Shown piece by piece: positions 7,165 through 14,938 of a DNA stretch of 40,009 nt. Position 1 is the stretch's first letter, and every line of letters starts with the position of its first letter. Source of the stretch: Mesorhizobium caraganae (GTDB lineage: Bacteria; Pseudomonadota; Alphaproteobacteria; Rhizobiales; Rhizobiaceae); the NCBI RefSeq assembly GCF_016836705.1, contig NZ_JAFCGY010000042.1, positions 1-40,009 of the forward strand. The letters run 5' to 3'. Under the pieces are notes generated by a model, which was not told where the DNA came from, ran no database searches, and worked only from the letters and a program-made list of their open reading frames with translations. Both the position numbers and the translations under genes were made by a program.

Positions 7165-9354
7165 ATGGAGCGACGGCTCACCGCAATCCTTGCTGCCGAT
7201 GTGGTTGGCTATAGCCACCTCATGGGCGAGGACGAGGTCGGTACGCTCGAGCGGTTGAAAAGTTGCCGTCGCGAACTGGTCGACCCTGCGATCAAGGAAT
7301 TCCACGGCCGCATGGTCAAACTAATGGGCGACGGCGCGCTGGTCGAGTTCGCCAGCGTCGTCGATGCCGTCCAGTGCGCTGCCATGATCCAACGCCGGAT
7401 GGCCGATCGCAATAAAGGCACCGCCGAGGCCCGGCAGATCCAGTTTCGCATCGGCGTCAATCTTGGCGACGTCATTGTCGAGGAAAATGACATCTACGGC
7501 GATGGCGTCAACATCGCCGCTCGCCTCGAGGCTATGGCCGAGCCAGGCGGAGTCTGCATCTCCGGAACCGCATTTGATCATGCCGTCCACAAGGTTGATG
7601 TCGGCTTTGCCAGTCTTGGCGAGCAGCGCCTCAAGAACATCGCCGATCCGGTTCGCGCCTATCGGCTGCTGCTGGATCCCGCAGCATCGGGTAAAATCAA
7701 GGTGGCGGTTCGCCGGCCGGTATCCCCCCGGGCGATCGGGATGGCAGGAATCGCGGTCCTGCTCGTCGTGCTCCTGGCAGGATTGTTTGCGTGGCAATCG
7801 AGGACATCTTTCTTAGCCGACCGACCATCGGTTGCCGTGCTGCCGTTTACAAACCTCGGGGGTGATCCGAGCCAGGACTATTTTGTGGACGGCATCACCG
7901 AGGATTTGATCACCGACCTCACCAAGCTTTCCGGTCTCGATGTCATCGCCCGCAATTCCGTCTTCGCCTACAAGAATCGGCCTGCGGCGCTGGCCGATGT
8001 CGCGCGCGACCTTGGCGTCCGCTACGTCGTTGAGGGCAGCGTCCGCCGCACCGGCGAGCAGATCCGCCTCAATGCCCAGCTCATCGATACGGCAACGGGC
8101 GACAATCTGTGGGCCAACCGGTTCGACCGTGGCATGGCCGGCGTGTTTGCCGTCCAGGAAGAGATGAGCGGGGAGATCGCCAAAGCGCTTGGCATGCAAC
8201 CTTCGGCAGCGGAAAGCGAGCGCATGGCACGCCCGCCGACGAACAATCTCGAGGCCTACGACTACTATCTCCAAGCCGAGACAGCGTCACGCAACGTCCT
8301 GCAGGCCGGGCTGCGGGAGGCGCTTGCGCTCTATGAAAAGGCGGAGGGGCTCGACCCGGCGTTCGCGGAAGCCTTTGCGGCCGACGCGCGCACGACAGTC
8401 TATATCTGGCGCGAGGCCTTCAACGACATCATGCAGAGCGCGCCCGCGCGCAAGCGAGCCTATGAGAAGGCGAGCCGAGCTTTGGAACTCGAACCGGACC
8501 TTTCATCGCCCTATGCAATTCTCGGTATCATGCAGGTCGTGAATCGCCGCTACGAAGATGCGATTGCCTCTGCCAAGAAGGCTGTTTCAATCGGTCCGGG
8601 CGATGCAGAGGCGCAAGCAGCCCTTGGATATGTTCAGTTATGCGCCGGCAATTATGCCGAGGCAGCCGCAGCGGTCGAGACAGCGCTCAGGCTCGACCCC
8701 GACCTCTCCGCCATCAACAGGGAAACTGCCGGGCTGGTTTTTCTTCTTCAGGGGAATGTCGATAAAGCGATCGAGACTCTCGAGCGCACCCGCGACGATG
8801 CGTCCACGGTTGGCAACTTTCGGTTTACACTCGCTGCCGCGTATGTCCGCGGCGGCCGTCTACCGGATGCGAAAGCCGAAATCGCAGCTGGGCTCCACCT
8901 CGTAGCAGGGTCCAGCTACGTGGACTCCTTGGCTGGGTGGCAGATGACTCATGCACATTTCCGGAACCCGCAGGATCTGGCGATCCTCGTCAACGCACTG
9001 CGCCAGGCAGGCCTACCCCAATGGCGCTATGGCTTTACCCCGGACGAGCACGACCAGTTGAAGGGTGTTGAGATCGCGTCCCTGGTCATTGGCCATACAT
9101 TGCAAGGCCAGATCGAACCCGGTCTGCAACCAGCCTTCCTTCAGATCGGGAGCGACGGCAAGGCGGCCTTCCGCACGACGACGCGGCTGGTCACCGAGAC
9201 CGTCTACGTCGATGGCGATCTCTTGTGCGAGCAGAGCGAGAACCTGTTCGGGCGCCCCGACTGCGGTCCCGTCTACAGACGCAATGACGAAGCCGGCAAA
9301 GGCTACTCCTATGCCAATACAAGCAAGGTGTTTCACTTCACGGTCGTCCAGTAG
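7165..9354 (+). CDS. Adenylate cyclase-TolB-like-TPR membrane protein (copy 2)
   Basis: A 729-residue tandem paralogue of the preceding gene with the same architecture: cyclase 1-170, membrane helix about 190-210, TolB-like 220-343, TPR to about 605, and a C-terminal extension. Only 7 of the first 172 residues differ from copy 1, and all catalytic residues are kept (metal D12 and D56, K52, D109, N116, R120). The linker and membrane helix are unrelated in sequence, and the TPR part is clearly diverged. About 330 bp coding for the TolB-like part are almost identical to copy 1 even at silent sites (7907-8237 against 5616-5946). That points to gene conversion. The C-terminal tails share FGRPDCGPVY with paired cysteines (LLCE...PDCG) that could form a disulfide if periplasmic. 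Confidence 0.9.
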   Translation: MERRLTAILAADVVGYSHLMGEDEVGTLERLKSCRRELVDPAIKEFHGRMVKLMGDGALVEFASVVDAVQCAAMIQRRMADRNKGTAEARQIQFRIGVNLGDVIVEENDIYGDGVNIAARLEAMAEPGGVCISGTAFDHAVHKVDVGFASLGEQRLKNIADPVRAYRLLLDPAASGKIKVAVRRPVSPRAIGMAGIAVLLVVLLAGLFAWQSRTSFLADRPSVAVLPFTNLGGDPSQDYFVDGITEDLITDLTKLSGLDVIARNSVFAYKNRPAALADVARDLGVRYVVEGSVRRTGEQIRLNAQLIDTATGDNLWANRFDRGMAGVFAVQEEMSGEIAKALGMQPSAAESERMARPPTNNLEAYDYYLQAETASRNVLQAGLREALALYEKAEGLDPAFAEAFAADARTTVYIWREAFNDIMQSAPARKRAYEKASRALELEPDLSSPYAILGIMQVVNRRYEDAIASAKKAVSIGPGDAEAQAALGYVQLCAGNYAEAAAAVETALRLDPDLSAINRETAGLVFLLQGNVDKAIETLERTRDDASTVGNFRFTLAAAYVRGGRLPDAKAEIAAGLHLVAGSSYVDSLAGWQMTHAHFRNPQDLAILVNALRQAGLPQWRYGFTPDEHDQLKGVEIASLVIGHTLQGQIEPGLQPAFLQIGSDGKAAFRTTTRLVTETVYVDGDLLCEQSENLFGRPDCGPVYRRNDEAGKGYSYANTSKVFHFTVVQ

Positions 9355-9366
9355 GCGAACCTGGTC

Positions 9367-9867
9367 TCAGTGATACGTGTCGAGCTCCAAATTGGCCGCG
9401 ACCTTCGGCCAGTTGGCATCGGCTTTCGGTATGTTTTCAGCCGCATGCGCGGCGAAATCGTCCGCATTGCCGACGTCGTAGATCAGGTAGAGTTTGCCGT
9501 CGATAATCTTGAACGCTTCCGGATCGACATTGATCGTGACGCCACCGCCCACGACTTCGCCAGCACAGTAGCCGCCATATTGAGGAGCGTACTTGACCGG
9601 TTCGCTCATGAACATTTCCTGGTGTTTCTTGCTGGCAAAATGCCAAGGTGTCCCCAGCCATTCATAAGTGAATTCTTCGGAGCCCTTCACGGCCTTGCCG
9701 TCAGTGAAGTAAGCGACCGTGTCGTAGCCCATGATCGCCACACCGCCGAAATAGCCGGTGTTTACCGAATCGTCGGCTCGGGCCGATCCCGCGCCGGCGA
9801 CCGCAGCTACCGCGACCAGAGCAGCCGCCCCCAAATTCCGAAGTTGTGACTTGATCATCGTGCTCAT
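9367..9867 (-). CDS. Secreted YHS domain protein
   Basis: A 166-residue periplasmic protein. An N-terminal signal peptide (LGAAALVAVAAVAGAGSARA) is followed by a YHS domain with the typical GYDTVAYFTDGKAVKG, FTYEWLGTPWHFASKKHQEMF, and YAPQYGGYCAGEV segments. YHS domains usually bind metal in copper ATPases and related proteins. In periplasmic stand-alone forms the role is open; a link to metal or redox partners is inference. The C-terminal ADANWPKV is also family-typical. I chose the second ATG (9865-9867), since GGGAGG sits 6 bases before it, while it touches the first ATG at 9873. It is the second gene of an operon with the ankyrin protein just upstream. Its 3' end converges on the cyclase gene with only 12 bases between the stops. 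Confidence 0.85.
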   Translation of the reverse strand: MSTMIKSQLRNLGAAALVAVAAVAGAGSARADDSVNTGYFGGVAIMGYDTVAYFTDGKAVKGSEEFTYEWLGTPWHFASKKHQEMFMSEPVKYAPQYGGYCAGEVVGGGVTINVDPEAFKIIDGKLYLIYDVGNADDFAAHAAENIPKADANWPKVAANLELDTYH

Positions 9868-9880
9868 CTGCATCCTCCCG

Positions 9881-10471
9881 TTAATCGTGGATCTCGCTGC
9901 ACTTCGCCGCGTTCACCTCGCCAAGGATTTTGGCTTGGCAGGTAGCACCATGGCGTTTGAACAGTCGTATGATATCCGTGTTACCCTTCCAGAATGCGCG
10001 CGTTGTCGGCATGTAGCCATGAGCCTCGGGATGGTTTACATCGGCACCTTTCGTAATAAGGAATTCGGCCAGTTCAACGTGGTTTTCCTCGCCGGCCACC
10101 AACAACGGCGTAGCACCCGCCTTGTTGGCGGCATCGTCGAGCACCGCGCCTTTTTCCAGCAGCAGCTTGGCGATCGGCAGGCTGCCCGAGAAGGCCGCCG
10201 CATGAAGCGGGGTAAAGCCACCCGAGTTACGCGCCATGACGTCGGCACCCTTGCCCAGCAGCAATTCGGCGATTTCCGGCTGGTTGTCGAGCGCTGCAGC
10301 GATGAGGAGGGTTGCCTGGTCGCGCGCCCGGCTGTCGACGTCGGCACCGCCCGCCAGGGCTTGCTCTACGGCACCCTTGTCGCCGGCGGCGATGGAGTCG
10401 AACAATTGCTCACCTGCGGCTGCAGTTGTAGCCGCCAATACCAGCATACCAAGTGCCAGCAGTCCGCGCAT
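9881..10471 (-). CDS. Secreted ankyrin-repeat protein
   Basis: A 196-residue protein with a signal peptide (LLALGMLVLAATTAAAG, cleavage near residue 20) and about four ankyrin repeats from residue 22 to 170. Repeat signatures include LFDSIAAGDKGAVEQALAGGADV, GFTPLHAAAFSGSLPIAKLL and LAEFLITKGADVNHPEAHGY in their usual order. The last 25 residues hold two cysteines (ATCQAK, AAKCSE). It is exported, so it likely binds a periplasmic partner; the YHS protein encoded 13 bases downstream is the obvious candidate. In bacteria, periplasmic ankyrin proteins such as AnkB have been tied to catalase/oxidative stress; here that is inference. The leader carries no strong ribosome site. Immediately upstream lies gene debris. 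Confidence 0.82.
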   Translation of the reverse strand: MRGLLALGMLVLAATTAAAGEQLFDSIAAGDKGAVEQALAGGADVDSRARDQATLLIAAALDNQPEIAELLLGKGADVMARNSGGFTPLHAAAFSGSLPIAKLLLEKGAVLDDAANKAGATPLLVAGEENHVELAEFLITKGADVNHPEAHGYMPTTRAFWKGNTDIIRLFKRHGATCQAKILGEVNAAKCSEIHD

Positions 10472-10507
10472 GACGTAGAGGTAGCATATATTAGCTTGGA
10501 ATCATAC

Positions 10508-10572
10508 AAGTTGCGTTGGACTTATCGGGGCAGATGCCGGCGGAGTCCGTGATGTTCAACATTACCGCCCTT
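10508..10572 (-). pseudogene. Remnant of a cyclase/PAS-type sensor gene
   Basis: Read on the minus strand, these bases encode AKGGNVEHHGL and then diverge to a stop. The same 11 residues occur at 35-45 of the intact cyclase encoded at 14939-16009; 27 of 30 bases match. This is a fragment of about 20 codons, fused directly to the methyltransferase 5' remnant on its upstream side. It is too short for domain assignment, but the match is too good to be chance. Confidence 0.5.
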
Positions 10573-10577
10573 GGCGT

Positions 10578-10702
10578 GACGTCGATCTGGTGGATCACGC
10601 CAAACCGGTCGATCTCGTAATTGTCCAGCATTGGCCGTACGGCCCCCCCGGGATTGCGAAGCCTTACATGGTGGAGCTGAACGTAAAGTAAGTGGCTAGG
10701 GG
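10578..10702 (-). pseudogene. 5' fragment and leader of a methyltransferase gene
   Basis: The first 20 codons (MLDNYEIDRFGVIHQIDVTP) and about 65 bases of leader are nearly identical to the intact methyltransferase at 4008-4703 and its leader up to about 4765. The coding match stops after the ITP/VTP position and runs into the sensor remnant. The frame is therefore cut at codon 20 and cannot make a methyltransferase. Confidence 0.85.
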
Positions 10703-10727
10703 GTACGCCAAATCCACGGGGCGGCTG

Positions 10728-10883
10728 ATGGCAGCGACGGAGCTTCAAGACCGCAGTGGTATGCCGATTGGCGCCGATCTTATCGATGAGTTCGCTTTCG
10801 GGTTGGCTGGACACTTAATCCGGCCCGCTGATGCCGAATACGACGAGGCACGCCGTATTTGGAACGCGGCAATGGTCCGGTAG
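10728..10883 (+). pseudogene. 5' fragment of an FAD-binding (BBE-type) oxidoreductase gene
   Basis: These 51 codons read MAATELQDRSG, then LIDEFAFGLAGHLIRPADAEYDEARRIWNAAM. This is the start of berberine-bridge-type FAD oxidases, where RPxDxxYDEARRxWN precedes the FAD domain. The frame ends at a TAG about where the family would continue with a basic Arg-Pro stretch. It abuts a broken transposase gene on the opposite strand. It diverges from the methyltransferase 5' fragment, sharing its leader. The matching 3' end of such a gene is at 33250-33555. Confidence 0.75.
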
Positions 10884-11173
10884 CGGCGCATCAACCACAA
10901 CGCTTCGAGGTCCCGAACGCAAGCGCGCTCAAGATGCCGCGATGATCGGACTTGGTTGAGATAGCCCCAAATGTAAAGGCGGAGCATGTCGCCAGGCTGG
11001 AATCCTGGCCTGCCAGTCGCCGCCGCGACTGCCCGGTTGAAGCCCAGGTCGGCCAGTTCCAGGCTGGCGACGAATGCATCGACGACACGGACGAGGGCTG
11101 GCGCGACGTAGTCGTCGACGCACGCTGGCAGCAGGCTGATCTGATCTCGGCTATCGCCTTCGACGAAGCTCAC
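10870..11173 (-). pseudogene. N-terminal fragment of an IS1182-family transposase
   Basis: Starting from a GTG at 11173 the frame reads MSFVEGDSRDQ, SLLPACVDDYVAPALVRVVDAFV, LADLGF, TGRPGFQPGDMLRLYIWGYLNQVRSSRHLERACVRDLEALWLM. This is the N-terminal DUF772 region of IS1182-type transposases, without the DDE catalytic part. The match ends near 10870, where it meets the FAD-oxidase fragment; the open frame runs on to 10745 with unrelated sequence. The family is normally 450 or more residues, so the element is dead. No terminal repeats could be paired. Confidence 0.8.
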
Positions 11174-11488
11174 CGTCCGCCTCCATCCATTTTAACATGC
11201 TGATTCTACGGTGATTTACTGGATTTGACGAAGTTCTTGGGGCGTCTCTGGGTCTCGCCACCCTTGACGGGGAGCCTCGCGAAGGTCCGGTTCGCGGAAG
11301 GGCTGCGCCCTTCGCTAACGACCCGAACCGGCCATGAGAACCCTGCCCAAAACCTGCGGCTGGGAAGTCTCTGCGTAGGCTTTGCCCACCCGGCGGCCCC
11401 CATGCACCAAGGCGTGTGAACGCGAGCCTCCTGTTGGAATGACGGAGGCTTTGCCTCCGCCTCACCGTTACAGTTCAGATTCAGCCAT
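11174..11488. other. Noncoding stretch between transposase remnant and tautomerase
   Basis: About 315 bases with no gene I can support. It contains short inverted repeats (GAAGGGCTGCGCCCTTC near 11297-11313, GGAGGCTTTGCCTCC near 11444-11458). The latter lies just past the tautomerase stop but has no T-run. The repetitive look suggests insertion-element debris, though I cannot name a family. Confidence 0.45.
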
Positions 11489-11863
11489 TCACCAGGGCTG
11501 GCCGTCGCCAAACGACCAGTCCTCTTTGTCCACGAAGACCATGTTGATCATGATGTCGTCTGCACGGATGGCCAGCTTGGTTTTCAGCTCGTCGGCGATG
11601 AACCGGTAGAAGGCGAACTTAGTGTCTCTCTCGTTTCCGACGGTGCTGGTTACCTGGATCAGCATGAAGTCGGGGGACCGACTGAAGCCGAGGAATTTGG
11701 GATCATAAATTAGGTTTTCGGTGGTGTGTTCGCCGACAACCACGAAGCGGTCACCGTCGGGCGCCTTGAGGATATCGATGATGCCCCTGTAAACGATGTC
11801 GGCCACTGCGGCGCGGTACTCGGGGGTTTTGCCTTGGATCAGATCGATGCGTGCGAACGGCAT
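11489..11863 (-). CDS. Tautomerase family protein
   Basis: A 124-residue member of the tautomerase superfamily, longer type (Tautomerase_2). After removal of Met1 it starts with Pro, the catalytic base of the family, in MPFARIDLIQGKTPEYR. Family-typical segments follow: AVADIVYRGI, DRFVVVGEHTTENLIYDPKFLGFSRSPDFMLIQVT, and the C-terminal INMVFVDKEDWSFGDGQPW. Such enzymes isomerise or dehalogenate small unsaturated acids. GGAGG lies 5 bases before the ATG. It diverges from a TetR-type regulator gene, and two inverted repeats lie in the shared leader, so it is probably repressed by that protein. Confidence 0.9.
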   Translation of the reverse strand: MPFARIDLIQGKTPEYRAAVADIVYRGIIDILKAPDGDRFVVVGEHTTENLIYDPKFLGFSRSPDFMLIQVTSTVGNERDTKFAFYRFIADELKTKLAIRADDIMINMVFVDKEDWSFGDGQPW

Positions 11864-11981
11864 TGTAGCCTCCTTCAGGTTGGGTTTCGGATTAAGCGTC
11901 GGTCGAGGAGTGAGTGTTCAGACCCAAGAGTTTCAACTTGTCGGTCATCGGATGTCTCGCTTTCATCTAGCTCGCCACCTG

Positions 11982-11997
11982 CCTGTCAGATGACAGG
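11982..11997. promoter_or_regulatory. Inverted repeat in the tautomerase/tetR leader (site 1)
   Basis: CCTGTCA, two bases, TGACAGG is a perfect 7+7 repeat in the divergent leader. The half-site TGACAG recurs in the second repeat 37 bases on. Placement between a TetR gene and its divergent neighbour is the classic operator location. Confidence 0.55.
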
Positions 11998-12033
11998 TAT
12001 CCAACTAACACCCGAAGCTTGCAACGTCAACCC

Positions 12034-12051
12034 CTGTCTGCCATATGACAG
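12034..12051. promoter_or_regulatory. Inverted repeat in the tautomerase/tetR leader (site 2)
   Basis: CTGTC, eight bases, GACAG carries the same TGACAG half-site as site 1, with wider spacing. It ends 14 bases before the TetR start and just upstream of its ribosome site, so binding would block that gene's own transcription. Regulation by the adjacent TetR protein is inferred. Confidence 0.5.
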
Positions 12052-12065
12052 ATGAGGTGTGAAAA

Positions 12066-12641
12066 ATGGCGGCGACGATGAAAGAGAATGCGAGGGAAGC
12101 GATCCTTCTGGCCGCGCGGGAAGCGGCGATGGCGTACGGCTACGGTGGGATAAACTTCCGCGATCTTGCGGAAACCGTCGGCATCAAGGCCGCCAGCATC
12201 AATTACTATTTCCCAAACAAAGCCTCCCTCGGCGAGGCAGTCGCGAAGCGCTATTGGGAAGACATTGCCGCTGACCTGGACGCCATCTCAGCGGAAGCTC
12301 GAGATCCGATCGACGCCTTGCGCCGCTATCCGAGCGTCTTCCGAGCGTCGCTCGAGCGCGATAATCGCATTTGCCTGGCCAGCTTTATGGCAACCGAACA
12401 CGCCGAACTGCCCGAAGCGGTCTTGAAAGAAGTGCAGACCTTTGCCGACGTCAATGTCGCTTGGTTGAGTCGGCATCTCACCGCTGCGGGAATTGTCGGG
12501 CCCGACGAAAGCGAACCAAGGGCTCGCGCGATCTATGCCGCCGTAGCTGGCGCTCAAATAATCGCTCGGAGTCGGTCGGACATCTCAGTCTTCGACGGAT
12601 TGATCGAGAGCTACCGCGCAGCGGGGCCGCTCCCGAGATAG
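12066..12641 (+). CDS. TetR/AcrR family transcriptional regulator
   Basis: A 191-residue TetR-type regulator. The N-terminal helix-turn-helix covers about residues 8-55: AREAILLAAREAAMAYGYGGINFRDLAETVGIKAASINYYFPNKASL, with the YYF-NK signature at the end of the recognition helix. The remaining helices form the ligand and dimer domain, including the C-terminal TetR_C-like stretch with IYAAVAGAQIIARSRSD. GAGGTG precedes the ATG by 5 bases. It is divergent from the tautomerase gene with two candidate operators between them. Autoregulation and control of the tautomerase are likely; the inducer is unknown. Confidence 0.92.
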   Translation: MAATMKENAREAILLAAREAAMAYGYGGINFRDLAETVGIKAASINYYFPNKASLGEAVAKRYWEDIAADLDAISAEARDPIDALRRYPSVFRASLERDNRICLASFMATEHAELPEAVLKEVQTFADVNVAWLSRHLTAAGIVGPDESEPRARAIYAAVAGAQIIARSRSDISVFDGLIESYRAAGPLPR

Positions 12642-12742
12642 ATACTGCGCAGAACTTGCGACGTCCGTTTCAGGGGCTGCAGTTAGCAGACCGAAAGACT
12701 TAAAGTGGTCGGGAGCTGCCGCAGATAATTCAGTCGTAGAGA

Positions 12743-12956
12743 TTAGTTTTCGCACAGCCTGTCCTGCAATGCCCCAATCGTCGGTACCACGAATCTGGTG
12801 GCGAAAGCGGTTGGCGCACCGATGCGCAGAAGGCCGCGAGGCCGCGCGCGCCGCTCGCTGGCTTCAAGGCGCGCGTCGGCGATCTCGGCCACTGCTGGCC
12901 TCACCCGGTCATAGAATGCCATTATCGCTTCCGTGACGGCGGAGCGCCGCGTCGTG
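12743..12956 (-). pseudogene. Internal fragment of a LysR-type regulator gene
   Basis: On the minus strand this reads TTRRSAVTEAIMAFYDRV, AVAEIADARLEASE, PRGLLRIGAPTAFATRFVVPTI and then a stop. These are the last helix of a LysR HTH domain (TTR..-TEA..-FY), the linker helix, and the first strand of the effector-binding domain (PRGLLRIGAP). Both ends are missing: the HTH start is lost upstream and the frame stops about 70 codons in. It is a gene relic. The surrounding 12642-12742 and 12957-13097 hold nothing else I recognise. Confidence 0.75.
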
Positions 12957-13097
12957 CGCCTTGGCCAGTCTGATCCCTTGCTCAGGAGTGAAACGAGACA
13001 TCGATGCAGCTTTCGTCGTCAAACGAACTCGGTGGCGCTGAGCATTTCCGATCAATCTTTAGAGGAGGGCCGGACGTCCGATTTCCGACTGACCTTG

Positions 13098-14272
13098 CTA
13101 CAGCACCAGCACGGTGGCCAGCCCCAGCATCAGGCCCATGCCTACAATATCGGTCAAGGTGGTGAGGAAGATCGCCGAAGCGACCGCCGGGTCGGCGCCG
13201 ACCCGGCGCAGGCCCAACAGGATCAGCACGCCAGAGATCCGGACAAGAGGCACGATCCGCACATGGCAAGCAGGATCACAAGTGCCAGCATGGGCGCTTG
13301 GGCCGCCGACTCCGGCTGCCTCGAGGCGTAGAACCACATCGCCGCAGCCGCAACAAGGCCGACGAGCAGGCCGTTGGCGATCCCGAGCGCGCCCTCTCTC
13401 ATCACCAGGTGGAGCTTTGGTCGTTTGTCCACATCCCCCAGGGCAAGGCCACGCAGCGTCATAGCCAGTGCCTGGCAGCCGGTGTTTCCGCTCTGCCCGG
13501 CCAAGACCGGGAGGAACGCCGCCAGGGCGACGATCTTCTCGATCGTGCCGGTGAACGAACTGACCACGAATGCGGCCAGGAAGGCCGTCAGGAGGTTCAA
13601 CTGCAGCCACGGATGACGCTTCAAGAAGGCTGAAAACAGCGGCGTAAAAGAGCGCTCCTCCTTCTGGACACCTACCATCTGGCCAGACTGGGCGGAAATC
13701 TCAATGATTTGCTGCTCGAACAACCGCCAACCGCGAACCTGCCCGAGCAGCCGGTTCTCGGCGTCCACCACCGGGTAGACAGGGTAGTGACGCCGGACCG
13801 CTGCCTCGCATGCGTTGCTCAAAGGGAGATCGACCTTGAGAGCAAACGGCCTGGGCAGCATGATCTGATCGACAATGGCGGCTGGTTCGCTCAGCATCAG
13901 ATCGCGTAGGACCACAAGGCCAACCAGTTTATTGCCCTCGTCCGTGACGTAGAGATAAGTGAGCTCGGTCGGCACCTGGGCGCGTCTGACAGCTTCAACC
14001 GCGGCAGCAACGGTCGTCCCGACAGGGACGCTGGCGGAAATCGGGTCCAGCTCAATGAGCGACTCGGGCATCGCGAAACCCTTGCCATCGCCATGAGACC
14101 CGATGGGCCGCATATGCAGTGGCAAATGCTCGGCCACCTTACGGGCGTGCCCGTCCGGCAACAGCTTTAGTGTGTCGCGGATGAACTCGGGAGACTCTCT
14201 GGCGAGCAATTCAGCTGCGTCATCAGGTGCTCGGGCACGCAGCGTGCGCACCAAGTTCTGAACGCCGGTCTC
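13098..14272 (-). pseudogene. mgtE: Broken MgtE-type magnesium transporter gene
   Basis: Most of an MgtE Mg2+ channel is readable. There is a stub of the N-terminal superhelical domain (LVRTLRARAPDDAAELL), two CBS domains (TELTYLYVTDEGNKLVGLV and HYPVYPVVDAENRLLGQV), and the membrane domain (FLPVLAGQSGNTGCQALAMTLRGL is the MgtE pore signature). Two lesions are visible. The first 90 or so codons are missing, replaced at about 14272 by an integrase fragment. A frameshift near 13230 separates ...AMCGSCLLSG from the last transmembrane segment (VLILLGLRRVGADPAVASAIFLTTLTDIVGMG). A start within the stub at 14254 could give a 343-residue product lacking the last helices, but function is doubtful. 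Confidence 0.85.
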
Positions 14273-14652
14273 ATGATGCCAGGTGCTGCTTCGAGCAGCC
14301 GAGCCGCTTCCTCCACGCTCAGCACGTCCGGCAGCTTGCGTGGATAGCGCATGATCACCAGCACACGTGCCAGATCCCGCCGCTTCAGCGTCACCAGGAA
14401 CAGGAACCGCAACGCCGAGACCGCGCCGTTGATGGTCGCGGGCCCGACGCCGTTCTCATGCTGATACAACTGGAAGCGGCGGATGTCCTCGGGCGTCGCA
14501 GTATCGGGAGAGCGTCGAAGGAAGGCTGCGAAGCGCCGGACATGACGAACGTAGTCCTGCTGGGTATGGGAGCCTAGGCCCCGCATGAGCATGTCTTGCT
14601 GCATGCGCTGGCGAAGCGGCGTGATCGGTGCATCGGTCGACAGGGTGTCCAT
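14273..14652 (-). pseudogene. N-terminal fragment of a tyrosine site-specific integrase
   Basis: Starting at ATG 14652 (GAGAGGAA upstream), the frame reads ITPLRQRMQQDMLMRGLGSHTQQDYVRHVRRFAAFLRRSPDTATPEDIRRFQ, then VGPATINGAVSALRFLFLVTL and RKLPDVLSVEEAARLL. This is the core-binding SAM-like domain of the tyrosine recombinases that accompany IS91-like elements. The catalytic domain (R-HxxR-Y) is absent: the homology ends at LLEAAPGI, where the frame enters MgtE sequence out of register. The open frame continues to 14167 as a meaningless tail. Confidence 0.82.
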
Positions 14653-14938
14653 GGCAAGTTCCTCTCGTTGAAGGAACTCCATGGTCGGATCGCAGCTTCT
14701 ACCCGCTCAAGACCAATACCTGTCGCGCCATCTCAGAACGAGGCGCCCCTCCCGCGAAGCGGGTTCGTGCATGAGGCGCATTGCCGCCCTGCAGTATTTT
14801 GGCCGCAAGCGGGCGGGCAGCTTGGGGGAACGCGGCAACCTTAATGGGCAGGCCGCACCTCCGCGAACATTCGAAACCATGATGTTTGGCTGGCTTGAGA
14901 CGCAATGCGCTCCAGGGTCGTCACTGCCAGGCGGCAAA

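Noticed and set aside
11206..11511. A minus-strand open frame of 101 codons past the tautomerase gene
   Set aside because: It overlaps the tautomerase 3' end, has no ribosome site, and its sequence appears to come from short inverted repeats.
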